A DNA stretch of 64,000 nucleotides, taken from positions 1 through 64,000 of the forward strand of contig NZ_JAGXJN010000016.1 in NCBI RefSeq assembly GCF_019091455.1, read 5' to 3'. The DNA is from Chitinophaga sp. GbtcB8 (GTDB lineage Bacteria > Bacteroidota > Bacteroidia > Chitinophagales > Chitinophagaceae). Both the position numbers and the translations under genes were made by a program. The number at the start of each line of letters is the position of its first letter. Position 1 is the stretch's first letter. Positions 1-7,490 of this stretch are shown in pieces. The notes under the pieces were generated by a model, which worked only from the letters and a program-made list of their open reading frames with translations, did no database searches and had not been told where the DNA came from.

Positions 1-830
1 TACAGACAAGATTCTACCCTTGATCCAGGAATGGCGTAGCCGGCCCTTAGAACGGGTTTATCCATTTGTATGGCTGGATGCTATTCACTACAAGGTTCGG
101 CACGAGGGTCGGGTTATCAGTCGTGCTGTTTACTGCATTATCGGGCTAAACCAGGAAGGTTACAAGGAATTGCTTGGCATGTATATCGGAGAAAATGAAG
201 GGGCTAAATTCTGGCTCCAAGTGCTTACAGATCTGCAGAATCGTGGATTGGAAGATATTTTCATTGCCTGCATTGATAACCTACAAGGTTTTGCCGATGC
301 CATAGAAAGCATATTTCCTCAAACAGAAGTGCAACTTTGCATTGTACACCAGATCCGCAACTCTCAAAAATATCTTTCCTACAAAGATGTAAAGCCCTTT
401 ATGAAGGACTTGCAGGGAGTATATAAGGCTACTACTGTGGATCAGGCAGAGCGTAATCTTGATCAGCTGGAATCCAATTGGGGACAGCGATATCCTAAGG
501 TTATTGAATCCTGGCGTAAGAACTGGCCCCGGTTGAGTAGTTACTTCCAGTATAATAAGGATATCCGTCGAATCATGTATACTACCAATATTATAGAAGG
601 CTTCCACCGGCAGTTAAGAGCTGTTACCAAATCAAAAGGTGCCTTCCAATCTGAAGACGCCCTTATGAAGCTTTTATTTCTGGTCCAGGAGAATATCTGC
701 GCCAAGTGGAATAAACCAGTCCACAACTGGAATCAAACCCTTGCACAATTATCTATTATATTTAGTGATCGATTAAAACTGAATCTTTAAACCCGTTGAC
801 ACACTTTATGTAATACTACCCCGCTATATA
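1..830 (+). mobile_element. right part of an IS256-type insertion sequence
   Basis: The transposase frame is followed within a few bases by ACCCGTTGACACAC, which resembles the terminal inverted repeats of IS256-type elements. The left end is outside the window, so neither the inverted repeat pair nor a target duplication can be confirmed. The right boundary is an estimate. Confidence 0.5.
2..790 (+). CDS. IS256-family transposase, 5' end cut by window
   Basis: This is the C-terminal two thirds of an IS256 (Mutator-like) DDE transposase, which cuts and pastes its own element. The reading frame is open to the first base, so the gene starts outside the window; the first possible start inside is a TTG at 20. 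Counting from that codon, the acidic residues lie in WLDAIHYKVR (D20), IACIDNLQG (D86) and TNIIEGFHRQ (E193), and the family's C-x2-H signature is in LCIVHQIRNS. Family members are about 400 residues long. It lies downstream of the RHS toxin/immunity genes in opposite orientation, a usual place for insertion sequences in polymorphic toxin loci. Confidence 0.93.
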   Translation, partial: TDKILPLIQEWRSRPLERVYPFVWLDAIHYKVRHEGRVISRAVYCIIGLNQEGYKELLGMYIGENEGAKFWLQVLTDLQNRGLEDIFIACIDNLQGFADAIESIFPQTEVQLCIVHQIRNSQKYLSYKDVKPFMKDLQGVYKATTVDQAERNLDQLESNWGQRYPKVIESWRKNWPRLSSYFQYNKDIRRIMYTTNIIEGFHRQLRAVTKSKGAFQSEDALMKLLFLVQENICAKWNKPVHNWNQTLAQLSIIFSDRLKLNL

Positions 831-881
831 TAAACCATCGGATTTTGGTTGCACCAGCTTTCCTAAAACGGTGCAGCGGAA

Positions 882-1289
882 TTACAATTTTCTTTTAATA
901 TCAGCCCTCCACTTGTCGTAATAGTCCTTTTGCTCTTTTACTGTACCTATTTTTTCATCCGAGTAATCCAGAAGATTTACTACAATAGTAGGTAACTCTC
1001 CCCAAACCAATAAATAAGTTCTAAAACCTCCAGACATATCCCGCAGCATTCCTGATGGATACGTATCTATTCTTGAACCATAGCATAAAATAAATGTATC
1101 CTGCTTCTCTAACAATAATCTATAATACTCTAAACAGGCATACATATCAACTGCATTGCATTCATAAACCTGGTTATCTATCTTTAACTTTGTAAAAAAC
1201 TCATCATAAATTTGATATGTTTCCAAGGCTGCATCCAGAGGCATACTGACTGTCTTATTTAAAATTTTTAAATCATATGTTTTAACCAT
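882..1289 (-). CDS. small hypothetical protein, possible immunity protein
   Basis: This 135-residue protein has no family I recognise. It is soluble and acidic-aromatic (many Tyr and Asp), with no signal peptide or membrane segment. It is read in the same direction as the RHS toxin and the CDI-immunity-like gene upstream. Small AT-rich genes in this position behind a polymorphic toxin are often immunity or orphan immunity proteins, so that role is inferred from place alone. The surrounding DNA is clearly richer in A and T than the rest of the window. It could equally be an unrelated cargo gene next to the insertion sequence. Confidence 0.6.
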   Translation of the reverse strand: MVKTYDLKILNKTVSMPLDAALETYQIYDEFFTKLKIDNQVYECNAVDMYACLEYYRLLLEKQDTFILCYGSRIDTYPSGMLRDMSGGFRTYLLVWGELPTIVVNLLDYSDEKIGTVKEQKDYYDKWRADIKRKL

Positions 1290-1363
1290 AAATTATCAAA
1301 AGGCATCCAATCATAAAGATTATATACATGTTGTTTTATTTACTTTGGTATGAGTGGCCTATT

Positions 1364-1804
1364 TTACAATCCCAAGTTAGTGTTAGAAATACAATGTTTA
1401 TATTTTTCAATTAGACTTAAAATTGATTGCTTTATATCTTCTAATAAATCTATATCTTCAATTCTATCTGCAACCAATTGGACAACTTCATTCATCCTTT
1501 TAATATTGGATGCATGGCTTTTCCAAAATTCACATTGGCATTTTAAAACATTTACCAATAGATCCCCTTCATAAAAATCACCTTCAACAAAAGGGTCTTC
1601 TTCTAAATGATTAAGTGCTAACGGCACCAAATAATCTAAGCCCTGCTTTTGCCCTATCATCAACCTCAAATCTTCAATAGTATATTCAGCCAATCTCTTT
1701 TGCCTGGTTAGGTATACCTTCTTAATTAAAAAAGTTTCATTTTCTTTTGGTACTGGAAAAAATATCAATTCAATTTCTTCCAAGCTTTTATATAAATAAT
1801 CCAC
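1364..1804 (-). CDS. CDI-type immunity protein (CdiI-like)
   Basis: This 146-residue soluble protein resembles contact-dependent growth inhibition immunity proteins. The pattern is an N-terminal YKSLEEIE, then a block around residues 40-55 (YTIEDLRLMIGQKQGLDYLVPLAL), then EGDFYEGDLLVNVL near residue 75. Members bind and neutralise a cognate toxin. It starts 26 bases beyond the stop of the RHS toxin gene and is read with it, the normal toxin-then-immunity order. Assignment to a CdiI family is from recalled sequence pattern; pairing with this toxin is inferred from position. Confidence 0.75.
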   Translation of the reverse strand: MDYLYKSLEEIELIFFPVPKENETFLIKKVYLTRQKRLAEYTIEDLRLMIGQKQGLDYLVPLALNHLEEDPFVEGDFYEGDLLVNVLKCQCEFWKSHASNIKRMNEVVQLVADRIEDIDLLEDIKQSILSLIEKYKHCISNTNLGL

Positions 1805-1830
1805 AAAACATACTTTTAATTATCAATATT

Positions 1831-3822
1831 TTATTCCGCCTGAGTCTTTTTTGCTGCATTTTTAGCCCTATCTATTACTGCTTGTATTTTATCTTTTTGA
1901 GTTTGAAGATCTGAGCGCATTTTTTTTGCAGCATCTAGCATCTCACCTGTAATCTTATCTCCATTAATTGCTTTATTTAGCTTATTTATTTGATTCTCTA
2001 AGCCTTGTATCGCATTCGTAACTTCATCTAAATGGTCATACACATAACCGTTAATTTCTACTGGATTACCATTAATATCTCTTATCGCTCCTGCAATATC
2101 TTTCTCTGTAAGGTGAGCTGCAAGGTTATCAGTTTTTCTTGCCACCTGCTCTAACACTTCTCTTCCTGCTCCTCTAAGCCCTCTAAATACTTTACCAATT
2201 GGAATAAATGAGATAGCAGCCTCAATGGCAACATCTTTTCCCGTAATCCTTTCTTTTTTCAACGCTTTCATTCCTATAGAACCACCCGGGAGTAAATTAG
2301 CCTCATATTCGAACATTTTTTTTGAATACTCAAACCCACCCTTACTTCCCCATATGGTTTGCTTATAATCCTGGCTGATTGTTGCTTGTGGCTGCGGTGG
2401 CAGTTTAAATGCAGCGGCTTCCTGATTCTCTCTTACTGCTTTTATCTCCTCTGGATCAGATATTCTCAATACTGAAGTATTATCCCTCATATACTTAGCA
2501 CTGGCTGGCGAGTGTTCTAGTCCATCTAAATCAATTCCATCTATCGGTCTATTGCTTGCAAATTGATATGGTGTCAACTCGGGATACTGGTTAGTTATTG
2601 GATCAACGCTCAAAAACCGCCCTATCCTCGGATCATATACCCTCATTCCATAATCCTGCTGATTTCCCTCTCCTTTCACCTCATTATCATTCTCCTTCCC
2701 ATTAAACCCATAACGGTATTTATCTCCCGCATGGTAGTTCCTACCGGGCATCAGCGAGCCAAAAGGATAGTAATCATTAGCATTTACTACATCCGCATTA
2801 TAATATTCAATAATACCATCCTGATCCTCATCTATTCCTTTCTTTTTGTCACTTACTGTAGCCATCACATTACCCCTATGATCAGTGAGCTCGTACTCCT
2901 TTTGTCCGCGGGTATAGGCTATTGTATAGGCAAAACCTAAACTTCCCAGGTAAGACACTTCCGAAGGTGCGTCTGGATAAGCGTCCTGCAGCATATTCTT
3001 AACCACTTCCTGATCCGGCAATAGTAAGTTACCTATTTTTACCTCAATGGCCTGCTGCTGTTTTTCTAATTGCAGCATAGAACTCCACAGTTGCTGTTTA
3101 CCTTCCGGGAGATTGGTTTGTGTATATAAACCAGTATCCTTACGGCTTAGCCAACCTTCTATCATCCTCCTGGCATCCAGTATTTGTTGGCTTTGCAGCT
3201 CCAGCCATCCCCTGTAAAGCAGGAATACATCTTCTTTTTCCTTCAACAGGGAAGCGTATTTCTCTGATTTCAACGGTACACTGTCCATAACCTGTTCCTG
3301 CCGGTTATAAACAAACATTTTTCCGGGAGATCGCTTATTTATTACTATCTGGGTGGCAGATCCTAATAAATATGTGTTATAGTAGGTGGTAGTATCCCCT
3401 TTGCGTACCATTTTACCGGCCAGGGACTTACGCAACAGAAAGCTATCATTACGATTAACATGTGAAGGGCTTTTACTATTAAACATAGCCAACTGCAGGC
3501 ACTGCTTTTTCAGCAGGTTTTCCATGGCCAACACTTTCTGCAACGTATTTGCTGCCGATTTTACCAGGGGGGTATTATACACCACCTGATGGTTATAAAC
3601 AGTGTCTTTTAGTGCATCCTTCCCGAATTGCCGGAAATGCGATTCAGCGTCTTCCAGATAGGCAATATTTTCAAGGCAAAACTGTTTATAGAAATCGAAT
3701 GGAGTAATGGTTTTATCTGTGATATATTTGTACTCAATATCAGTCAGCTGCGCGGAATCAAAGGCGTTGCCGTAACAGGTGAACCAGGTAAGTTTTTTCT
3801 GGTCCTTATCCAATACAGCCAT
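1831..3822 (-). CDS. RHS-core polymorphic toxin with type 28-like C-terminal domain
   Basis: This 663-residue protein ends in a classic RHS-associated core at about residues 350-437 (YGMRVYDPRIGRFLSVDP, then YQFASNRPIDGIDLDG). After the core comes a variable 226-residue tail whose end, from about residue 566 (LAAHLTEKDIAGAIRDING, YDHLDEVTNAI), looks like polymorphic toxin type 28, a predicted RNase family. Residues 1-340 do not show clear YD repeats. Compared with full RHS proteins, which usually exceed 1000 residues and carry an export signal, this one is short and has no signal peptide at its own ATG. A signal peptide lies in a different frame just upstream. A CDI-type immunity gene follows. 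The type 28 call is from memory. Confidence 0.8.
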   Translation of the reverse strand: MAVLDKDQKKLTWFTCYGNAFDSAQLTDIEYKYITDKTITPFDFYKQFCLENIAYLEDAESHFRQFGKDALKDTVYNHQVVYNTPLVKSAANTLQKVLAMENLLKKQCLQLAMFNSKSPSHVNRNDSFLLRKSLAGKMVRKGDTTTYYNTYLLGSATQIVINKRSPGKMFVYNRQEQVMDSVPLKSEKYASLLKEKEDVFLLYRGWLELQSQQILDARRMIEGWLSRKDTGLYTQTNLPEGKQQLWSSMLQLEKQQQAIEVKIGNLLLPDQEVVKNMLQDAYPDAPSEVSYLGSLGFAYTIAYTRGQKEYELTDHRGNVMATVSDKKKGIDEDQDGIIEYYNADVVNANDYYPFGSLMPGRNYHAGDKYRYGFNGKENDNEVKGEGNQQDYGMRVYDPRIGRFLSVDPITNQYPELTPYQFASNRPIDGIDLDGLEHSPASAKYMRDNTSVLRISDPEEIKAVRENQEAAAFKLPPQPQATISQDYKQTIWGSKGGFEYSKKMFEYEANLLPGGSIGMKALKKERITGKDVAIEAAISFIPIGKVFRGLRGAGREVLEQVARKTDNLAAHLTEKDIAGAIRDINGNPVEINGYVYDHLDEVTNAIQGLENQINKLNKAINGDKITGEMLDAAKKMRSDLQTQKDKIQAVIDRAKNAAKKTQAE

Positions 3823-3824
3823 AT

Positions 3825-3989
3825 TTACATACTGGCATCTTGCCTGCCTGATATAACAAGGTTAGGCTGCCCGGCTGCTGCCTGTTTTAAAAGAGGAGCA
3901 ATACGGGGATCATTCAGAACATTTGTTTGGGCCTTGCTGTTTTGATAAAGTAAAAACAACAGGGTTAACAGGAGGAATATCTTTTTCAC
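3825..3989 (-). CDS. signal-peptide ORF immediately upstream of the RHS gene (possibly its split N-terminus)
   Basis: This frame codes for about 54 residues from a GTG at 3989: a clean Sec signal peptide (VKKIFLLLTLLFLL, cleavage after SKAQ) and a short mature part ending GRQDASM. Its TAA at 3825-3827 is followed after two bases by the ATG of the RHS gene, which is in another frame. The signal is what the RHS protein lacks, so this is best read as its original N-terminus separated by a frameshift. A tandem CAGGCAGGCA (minus strand, 3841-3850) lies in the stretch where both frames are open; one more CAGG unit would join them. A genuinely separate small secreted protein is the alternative. Confidence 0.55.
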   Translation of the reverse strand: MKKIFLLLTLLFLLYQNSKAQTNVLNDPRIAPLLKQAAAGQPNLVISGRQDASM

Positions 3990-4066
3990 GGTATAGGGTA
4001 CTTTGTTACTCTTGGAATAATTTTGAGCAAAATATAAAATTCTGATTGGATCTTTTACAGAAATTT

Positions 4067-4234
4067 TTATAAATCCTTCTGTACCACGCAAAACAAATTA
4101 TCGTCCAGATCCTGCAGCACTATCCAGCCGCGGCTGGCGGCTGGCATCCGTAGCACATAATGCAAGGCTTCCTGCCAGAAGGCCAGCATTTTATCAAATT
4201 CATAACAAAGGATCACAATGGCGCCAATCTTCAT
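4067..4234 (-). pseudogene. VOC/glyoxalase-family gene with internal deletion
   Basis: An ATG at 4234 opens a 55-residue frame that begins MKIGAIVILCYEFDKMLAFW, the usual start of a VOC-family (glyoxalase/bleomycin resistance-like) protein. It then jumps after residue 41 or so to DDNLFCVVQKDL, the usual end of the same family. Normal members are about 115-120 residues, so roughly the middle half is missing while the frame stays open. The two VLxD-like motifs of the family would be natural points for deletion by recombination. The product probably does not fold, hence pseudogene. The ORF is immediately upstream of the RHS signal-peptide frame. Confidence 0.6.
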
Positions 4235-4299
4235 AGCTGTCTGTTTTACATTTAAAGATGTAAATTACCAGCTTCAGCAGTCTTCAGCATCACGATTAA

Positions 4300-4328
4300 T
4301 TGAATAAAAATTACAAAAAGTATATTTT
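4300..4328 (+). promoter_or_regulatory. putative Bacteroidota-type promoter of the aldo/keto reductase
   Basis: TTG at 4300-4302 and TATATTTT at 4321-4328 are separated by 18 bases, close to the TTG/TAnnTTTG pattern used by the primary sigma factor of Bacteroidota. The last base differs from consensus. The ATG of the reductase follows 18 bases later. Confidence 0.35.
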
Positions 4329-4346
4329 AGCAAAAACTTTGAATAT

Positions 4347-5318
4347 ATGCAGTACAGAACATTTGGAAGAACCGGTTGGAACGTGAGTGAAATAGGTTAT
4401 GGCATGTGGGGAATGGCCGGCTGGACAGGGTCAGAAGAAAAGGAAGTGAATAAAGCGCTGGACAGATCCATTGAGCTGGGATGCAATTTTTTTGATACTG
4501 CCTGGGGTTATGGAGAGGGTTTGAGCGAGAACATTTTAAACAGGACCTTACGCCGCCACCCCGGTAAAAGATTGTATGTAGCCACTAAAATTCCGCCCAA
4601 GAACCTGAAGTGGCCTTCCAAACCGCATTTTAAGCTGGATGAGGTATTTCCTGCCGATCATATTATAGACTATACCAACAAAAGTTTAAAGAACCTGGGC
4701 GTTGAATCCATCGACCTTCAGCAATTCCATGTGTGGGAAGACAACTGGGCGCAGCTGGATGAATGGAAAGAAGCCATCACCAAACTAAGCGACCAGGGTA
4801 AAGTGCAGGCGTGGGGCGTAAGCGTGAACCGCTGGGAACCGGAGAACTGCCTGAAAACATTGAGAACCGGCCTGATAGACGCCGTGCAGGGGATCTATAA
4901 TATTTTTGACCAGGCGCCGGAAGACAAACTGTTCCCGCTGTGCCGCGAAAAAAATATTGCCGTGATCGCGCGGGTGCCTTTTGATGAAGGCACACTCACC
5001 GGCACTTTTACCAAACAGACCACCTTCCCTATTGGCGACTGGCGCTCCAGCTACTTTGTACCGGAGAACCTGAACAGCAGCGTAGAACATGCAGATGCGC
5101 TGAAGCCCCTGATACCTGCCGGTATGACCATGGCTGAAATGGCGCTGCGTTTTATTGTCAGCAACCCGGATGTAGCTACTACCATTCCCGGTATGCGGAA
5201 AATAAAGAACGTGGAATCCAATATGGGCGCCAGTGATGGGAACGGCCTGCCGGATAAGTTGTTGAATCAGCTGAAGAGCCATCGCTGGGACCGGGAGCCT
5301 ACGGGTTGGTCGCAGTAA
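4347..5318 (+). CDS. aldo/keto reductase
   Basis: This 323-residue cytoplasmic protein is an NADPH-dependent aldo/keto reductase of the YhdN/general stress type. The four active-site residues are visible: Asp and Tyr in FDTAWGYGEG, Lys in YVATKIPP and His in LQQFHVW. The cofactor-binding C-terminus is seen in TTIPGMRKIKNVESN. The start MQYRTFGRTGWNVSEIGYG is the standard one for the family, and the length is normal. It stands alone with its own putative promoter and ends in a convergent region with the AraC regulator gene. The substrate cannot be told from sequence; it may reduce sugar-derived or reactive aldehydes. Confidence 0.93.
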   Translation: MQYRTFGRTGWNVSEIGYGMWGMAGWTGSEEKEVNKALDRSIELGCNFFDTAWGYGEGLSENILNRTLRRHPGKRLYVATKIPPKNLKWPSKPHFKLDEVFPADHIIDYTNKSLKNLGVESIDLQQFHVWEDNWAQLDEWKEAITKLSDQGKVQAWGVSVNRWEPENCLKTLRTGLIDAVQGIYNIFDQAPEDKLFPLCREKNIAVIARVPFDEGTLTGTFTKQTTFPIGDWRSSYFVPENLNSSVEHADALKPLIPAGMTMAEMALRFIVSNPDVATTIPGMRKIKNVESNMGASDGNGLPDKLLNQLKSHRWDREPTGWSQ

Positions 5319-5320
5319 TG

Positions 5321-5481
5321 GAATGTAAAATTCCAAATGTAAAATTTTAAATGTAAAAGTGGAATGCAGCGAATAAAGACCTGTATTCCACTTTTACATT
5401 TTACATTTATCTCGTTCATAAAGTCTTTTAAATGGTCTCTATGAACCTCCTTTGTCGGTTTAAAATTTTACATTTTACATT
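5321..5481. repeat. cluster of AATGTAAAA repeats in a convergent intergenic region
   Basis: The nine-base word AATGTAAAA occurs three times on the plus strand at a 14-base period (5322-5330, 5336-5344, 5350-5358). Its complement TTTTACATT occurs four times (5392-5400, 5399-5407, 5466-5474, 5473-5481). The cluster fills the gap between the convergent aldo/keto reductase and AraC genes and can fold into long AT-rich stems. Confidence 0.8.
5349..5401. terminator. hairpin between convergent genes
   Basis: Two perfectly complementary 17-base arms (5349-5365 and 5385-5401) enclose a 19-base loop. The stem is AT-rich with a central GTGGAAT/ATTCCAC core. It lies 31 bases after the reductase stop and 82 bases after the AraC stop on the other strand, so it could end transcription from both sides. 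Confidence 0.6.
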
Positions 5482-5482
5482 C

Positions 5483-6376
5483 TCAATTCAAGCTCTGCTT
5501 CTTATACTGCACAGGACTCATACCTACCTCTTTCTTAAACAGGCGTGAAAAATACGGCAGGTTCTCAAAACCAAGCGTGTTGGCTATTTCAGCCACCGTA
5601 TTATCCGCGCCTTTCAGTAAGTTCTTGGCTTCTGAAATTAAGAAGATATGAATAAGCTCAATGGCTGTTTTACCGGTTTCCTGCTTTAACAGGTCGCTCA
5701 GGTAACCGGGCGATACATGCAGCTGGTCTGCCATATACTTTACCGTAGGCAGCCCATGTTCATTCAATAAGCCGCTTTCAAAATAAGCAGCCAATATGTT
5801 GTTGAACTTAGAAACCATTTTACCGGACATTTCTGTACGGTTAATGAACTGCCGTTTGTAAAAACGCTGGGAGTATTTGAGTATGGAGCTGATATGCCCT
5901 AAGATGATCTCTTTGCTGTATTCGTCCTGGTTATTGTAATACTCCGTTTCTATTTTGCGGTAAAGCTCCCAGATGATCTGCTCTTCGCTGGGCGAGAGGT
6001 GCAGGGCTTCATTGATCTCATAATCGAAATAGTGGTATTGCTTTATCTCGTTATGAAGATCGTGCCCGTTTAAATAGTCTTCGTGTATGTAAATGGAAAA
6101 ACCATCGTCTTCCAGCTCCAGGTTACCCATTCCTATTACCTGCCGGGGCTTGGTAAAGTACATGCTGCCGCCGGCGCTGTGATCGTACCTGGTTTTGCCA
6201 TAATGCATTACACCCGCCTTCATTTTCTTGAACGCGATCATGTAAAAGTCGCTGGTGTAGGATGAACCGCCCATCGGGCACTTTTCGGTACAACGCAGCA
6301 GGCTTAACATCGGGTTTTCCGGAGGCGGCGCGCCGGTACTCTCATGAAATTCACCCAGGCTCTTAAAATGCCACAT
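5483..6376 (-). CDS. AraC-family transcriptional regulator
   Basis: This DNA-binding regulator of about 297 residues has a cupin-like sensing half and a C-terminal pair of helix-turn-helix motifs. The first is seen in VKYMADQLHVSPGYLSDLLK, the second in TVAEIANTLGFENLPYFSRLF followed by the family signature GMSPVQYK. I place the start at the ATG at 6376 (MWHFKSLGEF) rather than the upstream codon at 6409, because 6409 lies inside a terminator-like hairpin that closes the preceding SDR gene. The gene follows the SDR on the same strand, and AraC regulators of this type commonly control a neighbouring SDR or aldo/keto reductase; that link is an inference. Confidence 0.9.
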   Translation of the reverse strand: MWHFKSLGEFHESTGAPPPENPMLSLLRCTEKCPMGGSSYTSDFYMIAFKKMKAGVMHYGKTRYDHSAGGSMYFTKPRQVIGMGNLELEDDGFSIYIHEDYLNGHDLHNEIKQYHYFDYEINEALHLSPSEEQIIWELYRKIETEYYNNQDEYSKEIILGHISSILKYSQRFYKRQFINRTEMSGKMVSKFNNILAAYFESGLLNEHGLPTVKYMADQLHVSPGYLSDLLKQETGKTAIELIHIFLISEAKNLLKGADNTVAEIANTLGFENLPYFSRLFKKEVGMSPVQYKKQSLN

Positions 6377-6395
6377 AAGCGCTCTTTTTATAAAC

Positions 6396-6436
6396 AGCGG
6401 CCGGCCCAAAAGCCCTTTTACTTTTGGGCCGGCGCT
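6396..6436 (-). terminator. hairpin terminator downstream of the SDR gene
   Basis: Arms 6396-6412 and 6421-6436 pair over 16 bases with one bulged base, with a very GC-rich core (CCGGCCC/GGGCCGG) and an 8-base loop. The following T run on the minus strand is weak. It lies between the SDR stop and the AraC start. Confidence 0.55.
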
Positions 6437-6504
6437 GCTTTTGTTGATATATGATTGTTACTGACTACCAACTTACTGCCCACTGCCAACTAACGACTGC
6501 CAGC

Positions 6505-7323
6505 TTACTTCCCGTGTGCAGCATCTGCCACAGCGCTCCATGCTTCCCAGGTGGCCAGGCGCTCCGCATACTGTTGTTTTGCGAACGGCAAACCAACCTT
6601 ACCCAGGAACAGGCGCAGCGGCGGCTGTTGCTCGTCCACCAGCTTCAGAATAGCATCCACCGTAGCTTCCGGCACGCCAAAAGCATCCGGCGTGGCGGTT
6701 GCCTGTAAAGCGGCCCGCACCCCGTCATATACGGGCAGCTGTGTACTGTGGATGGCGGATGCGCCGCCCCAGTCGGTTGAAAAGCCGTTGGGCTCTACCA
6801 GCGTAACATGAATACCAAAGTCTTTTACTTCCGTAGCCAGTGTTTCGCTGAGCCCTTCCACTGCAAATTTAGATGCATTATACACACCAAGCGTGGGTAA
6901 AGTTACAACTCCCAGGATGCTGGAGATCTGTATAATATGCCCGTGGCCCTGTGCCCGCATGATTGGCAGCGCTGCCTGGGTTACCCAAAGCAGGCCAAAT
7001 ACATTGGCTTCAAACTGGTCGCGGGCTTCCTGCTCGCTGGTTTCTTCAATAGCGCCAAACAGGCCGTAACCGGCATTGTTGATCACCACATCAATTCTTC
7101 CAAAGTATTCTTTTGCCTTATTGATGGCCTCAAAGCTGGCCTTTTTGCCGGTAACATCCAGCTGTAAGGGCAGCAGGGCATCGCCATACTGCTGACTGAG
7201 TGGTTTAAGTGCCTCTAAATTTCTTGCAGTAGCAGCTACTTTGTCGCCGCGTTTCAGAAATGCCTCTGCCCAGATCCGGCCAAATCCCCGGGAAGCCCCG
7301 GTGATGAAAATTATCTTTGCCAT
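6505..7323 (-). CDS. SDR family oxidoreductase
   Basis: This is a classical short-chain dehydrogenase/reductase of about 272 residues. The NAD(P)-binding motif TGASRGFG is at residues 8-15, the NNAGYG motif follows near residue 85, and the catalytic Ser and Tyr-x3-Lys lie in ISSILG and YNASKFAVEG. The Arg after the glycine motif region (ATARNLEAL) favours NADP. I chose the ATG at 7323 (MAKIIFITG) because the family begins there; upstream codons in frame give an unusual 13-residue lead. The AraC regulator follows on the same strand after a hairpin. The substrate is unknown. Confidence 0.92.
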   Translation of the reverse strand: MAKIIFITGASRGFGRIWAEAFLKRGDKVAATARNLEALKPLSQQYGDALLPLQLDVTGKKASFEAINKAKEYFGRIDVVINNAGYGLFGAIEETSEQEARDQFEANVFGLLWVTQAALPIMRAQGHGHIIQISSILGVVTLPTLGVYNASKFAVEGLSETLATEVKDFGIHVTLVEPNGFSTDWGGASAIHSTQLPVYDGVRAALQATATPDAFGVPEATVDAILKLVDEQQPPLRLFLGKVGLPFAKQQYAERLATWEAWSAVADAAHGK

Positions 7324-7432
7324 TATTTTTTGTTTTAAATAATGACACAAAGCTACCCCCATATGCCTCCCTGCCTTTAATACAAAAGCCGGTAAAACTG
7401 ATACATTTCCGGGAATCTGGTTCCCCTGCCAT

Positions 7433-7467
7433 AAAAAAAGCGTTCCGCTGCAGCTTCAAGGGAACGC
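7433..7467 (-). terminator. rho-independent terminator of the siderophore receptor gene
   Basis: Arms 7440-7446 and 7461-7467 (GCGTTCC/GGAACGC) form a perfect 7-base stem, followed on the minus strand by a run of seven T (7433-7439). It lies 24 bases downstream of the receptor stop codon and upstream of the SDR gene. Confidence 0.75.
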
Positions 7468-7490
7468 CTTTTCTTTTGATAATAAACTAC

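Noticed and set aside
4785..5336. 183-residue frame antisense to the aldo/keto reductase
   Set aside because: It is a mirror of a well-conserved gene in GC-rich codons, with no family character and no start signal.
5321..5481. Possible CRISPR-like array
   Set aside because: The repeat unit is only nine bases at a 14-base period with inverted copies; there are no unique spacers of normal size and no cas genes.
6377..6409. Longer N-terminus for the AraC regulator starting at 6409
   Set aside because: That start lies inside a GC-rich hairpin that ends the upstream SDR transcript.
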